Of a DNA stretch of 6,695 nucleotides, positions 6,695 to 6,695 are shown piece by piece. The first letter of the stretch is position 1; each line of letters begins with the position of its first letter. The translations under genes were made by a program, and so were the position numbers. The stretch spans positions 1 to 6,695 of the forward strand of contig CAAEAE010000134.1 of the NCBI GenBank assembly GCA_900753715.1. Direction: 5' to 3'. The notes beneath the pieces were generated by a model. That model did no database searches, was not told the origin of the DNA, and was given only the letters and a program-made list of their open reading frames with translations. The DNA is from an uncultured Roseburia sp. GTDB taxonomy: Bacteria > Bacillota_A > Clostridia > Lachnospirales > Lachnospiraceae.

Positions 6695-6695
6695 A
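6536..6695 (-). mobile_element. Right-hand end of an insertion sequence (IS5-like), partial
   Basis: The transposase tail marks this as one end of an IS entering from the right edge. The outer boundary should lie between the stop codon (6536) and about 6520, where GIY-YIG homology resumes; CTAA at about 6525-6528 could be a target-site remnant of the YTAR type used by some IS5 members. I cannot confirm this without the other end. Confidence 0.6.

Noticed and set aside
1..6695. CRISPR array, tRNA, rRNA, phage or toxin-antitoxin genes
   Set aside because: I saw no regularly spaced repeats, no tRNA-like cloverleaf with its conserved arms, and no proteins of these classes apart from the transposase and GIY-YIG remnants.

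Overview
The window reads as a gut-type Firmicute (Clostridia, probably Oscillospiraceae or Lachnospiraceae). This is inferred from protein style, purine-rich Shine-Dalgarno sites about 10 nt from the starts, and a moderately GC-rich set of genes beside an AT-richer flank. I cannot name a species. All confidently called genes lie on the minus strand, so transcription runs from high to low coordinates.

In transcription order the window holds: (1) the last ~53 codons of an IS5-type DDE transposase entering at the right edge (6536-6694); (2) a 5'-truncated GIY-YIG nuclease-family gene abutting the transposase stop codon (6258-6539), most simply explained as a gene cut by the insertion sequence; (3) an AraC-family regulator with an N-terminal cupin-like sensor (5360-6223) closed by a strong intrinsic terminator (5324-5352); (4) a 977-residue bifunctional L-fucokinase / L-fucose-1-phosphate guanylyltransferase of the Fkp type (2324-5257); (5) a 205-bp AT-rich intergenic region with a plausible promoter, a direct repeat and an imperfect hairpin; (6) gmd, GDP-mannose 4,6-dehydratase (1069-2118); and (7) fcl, GDP-L-fucose synthase (101-1045), 23 bp after gmd. 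The first 100 bases hold no certain gene, only an open plus-strand frame that may be the 3' end of a convergent gene.

The unifying theme is GDP-L-fucose supply. Gmd and Fcl make it de novo from GDP-mannose. Fkp makes it from free L-fucose with ATP and GTP. Both routes therefore sit side by side and meet at the same product, which would feed fucosyltransferases for capsule, exopolysaccharide or glycoprotein fucosylation. No fucosyltransferase, fucose transporter or fucose catabolic gene is in the window. The AraC protein is a natural candidate for sugar-responsive control of the salvage gene, but that rests only on position.

Each enzyme belongs to a known family. The less ordinary points are the linkage of the two pathways, the terminator before fkp with no evident fkp promoter after it, and the IS/GIY-YIG junction. 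I found no CRISPR array, tRNA, rRNA or clear riboswitch, and nothing that looks like an undescribed system.
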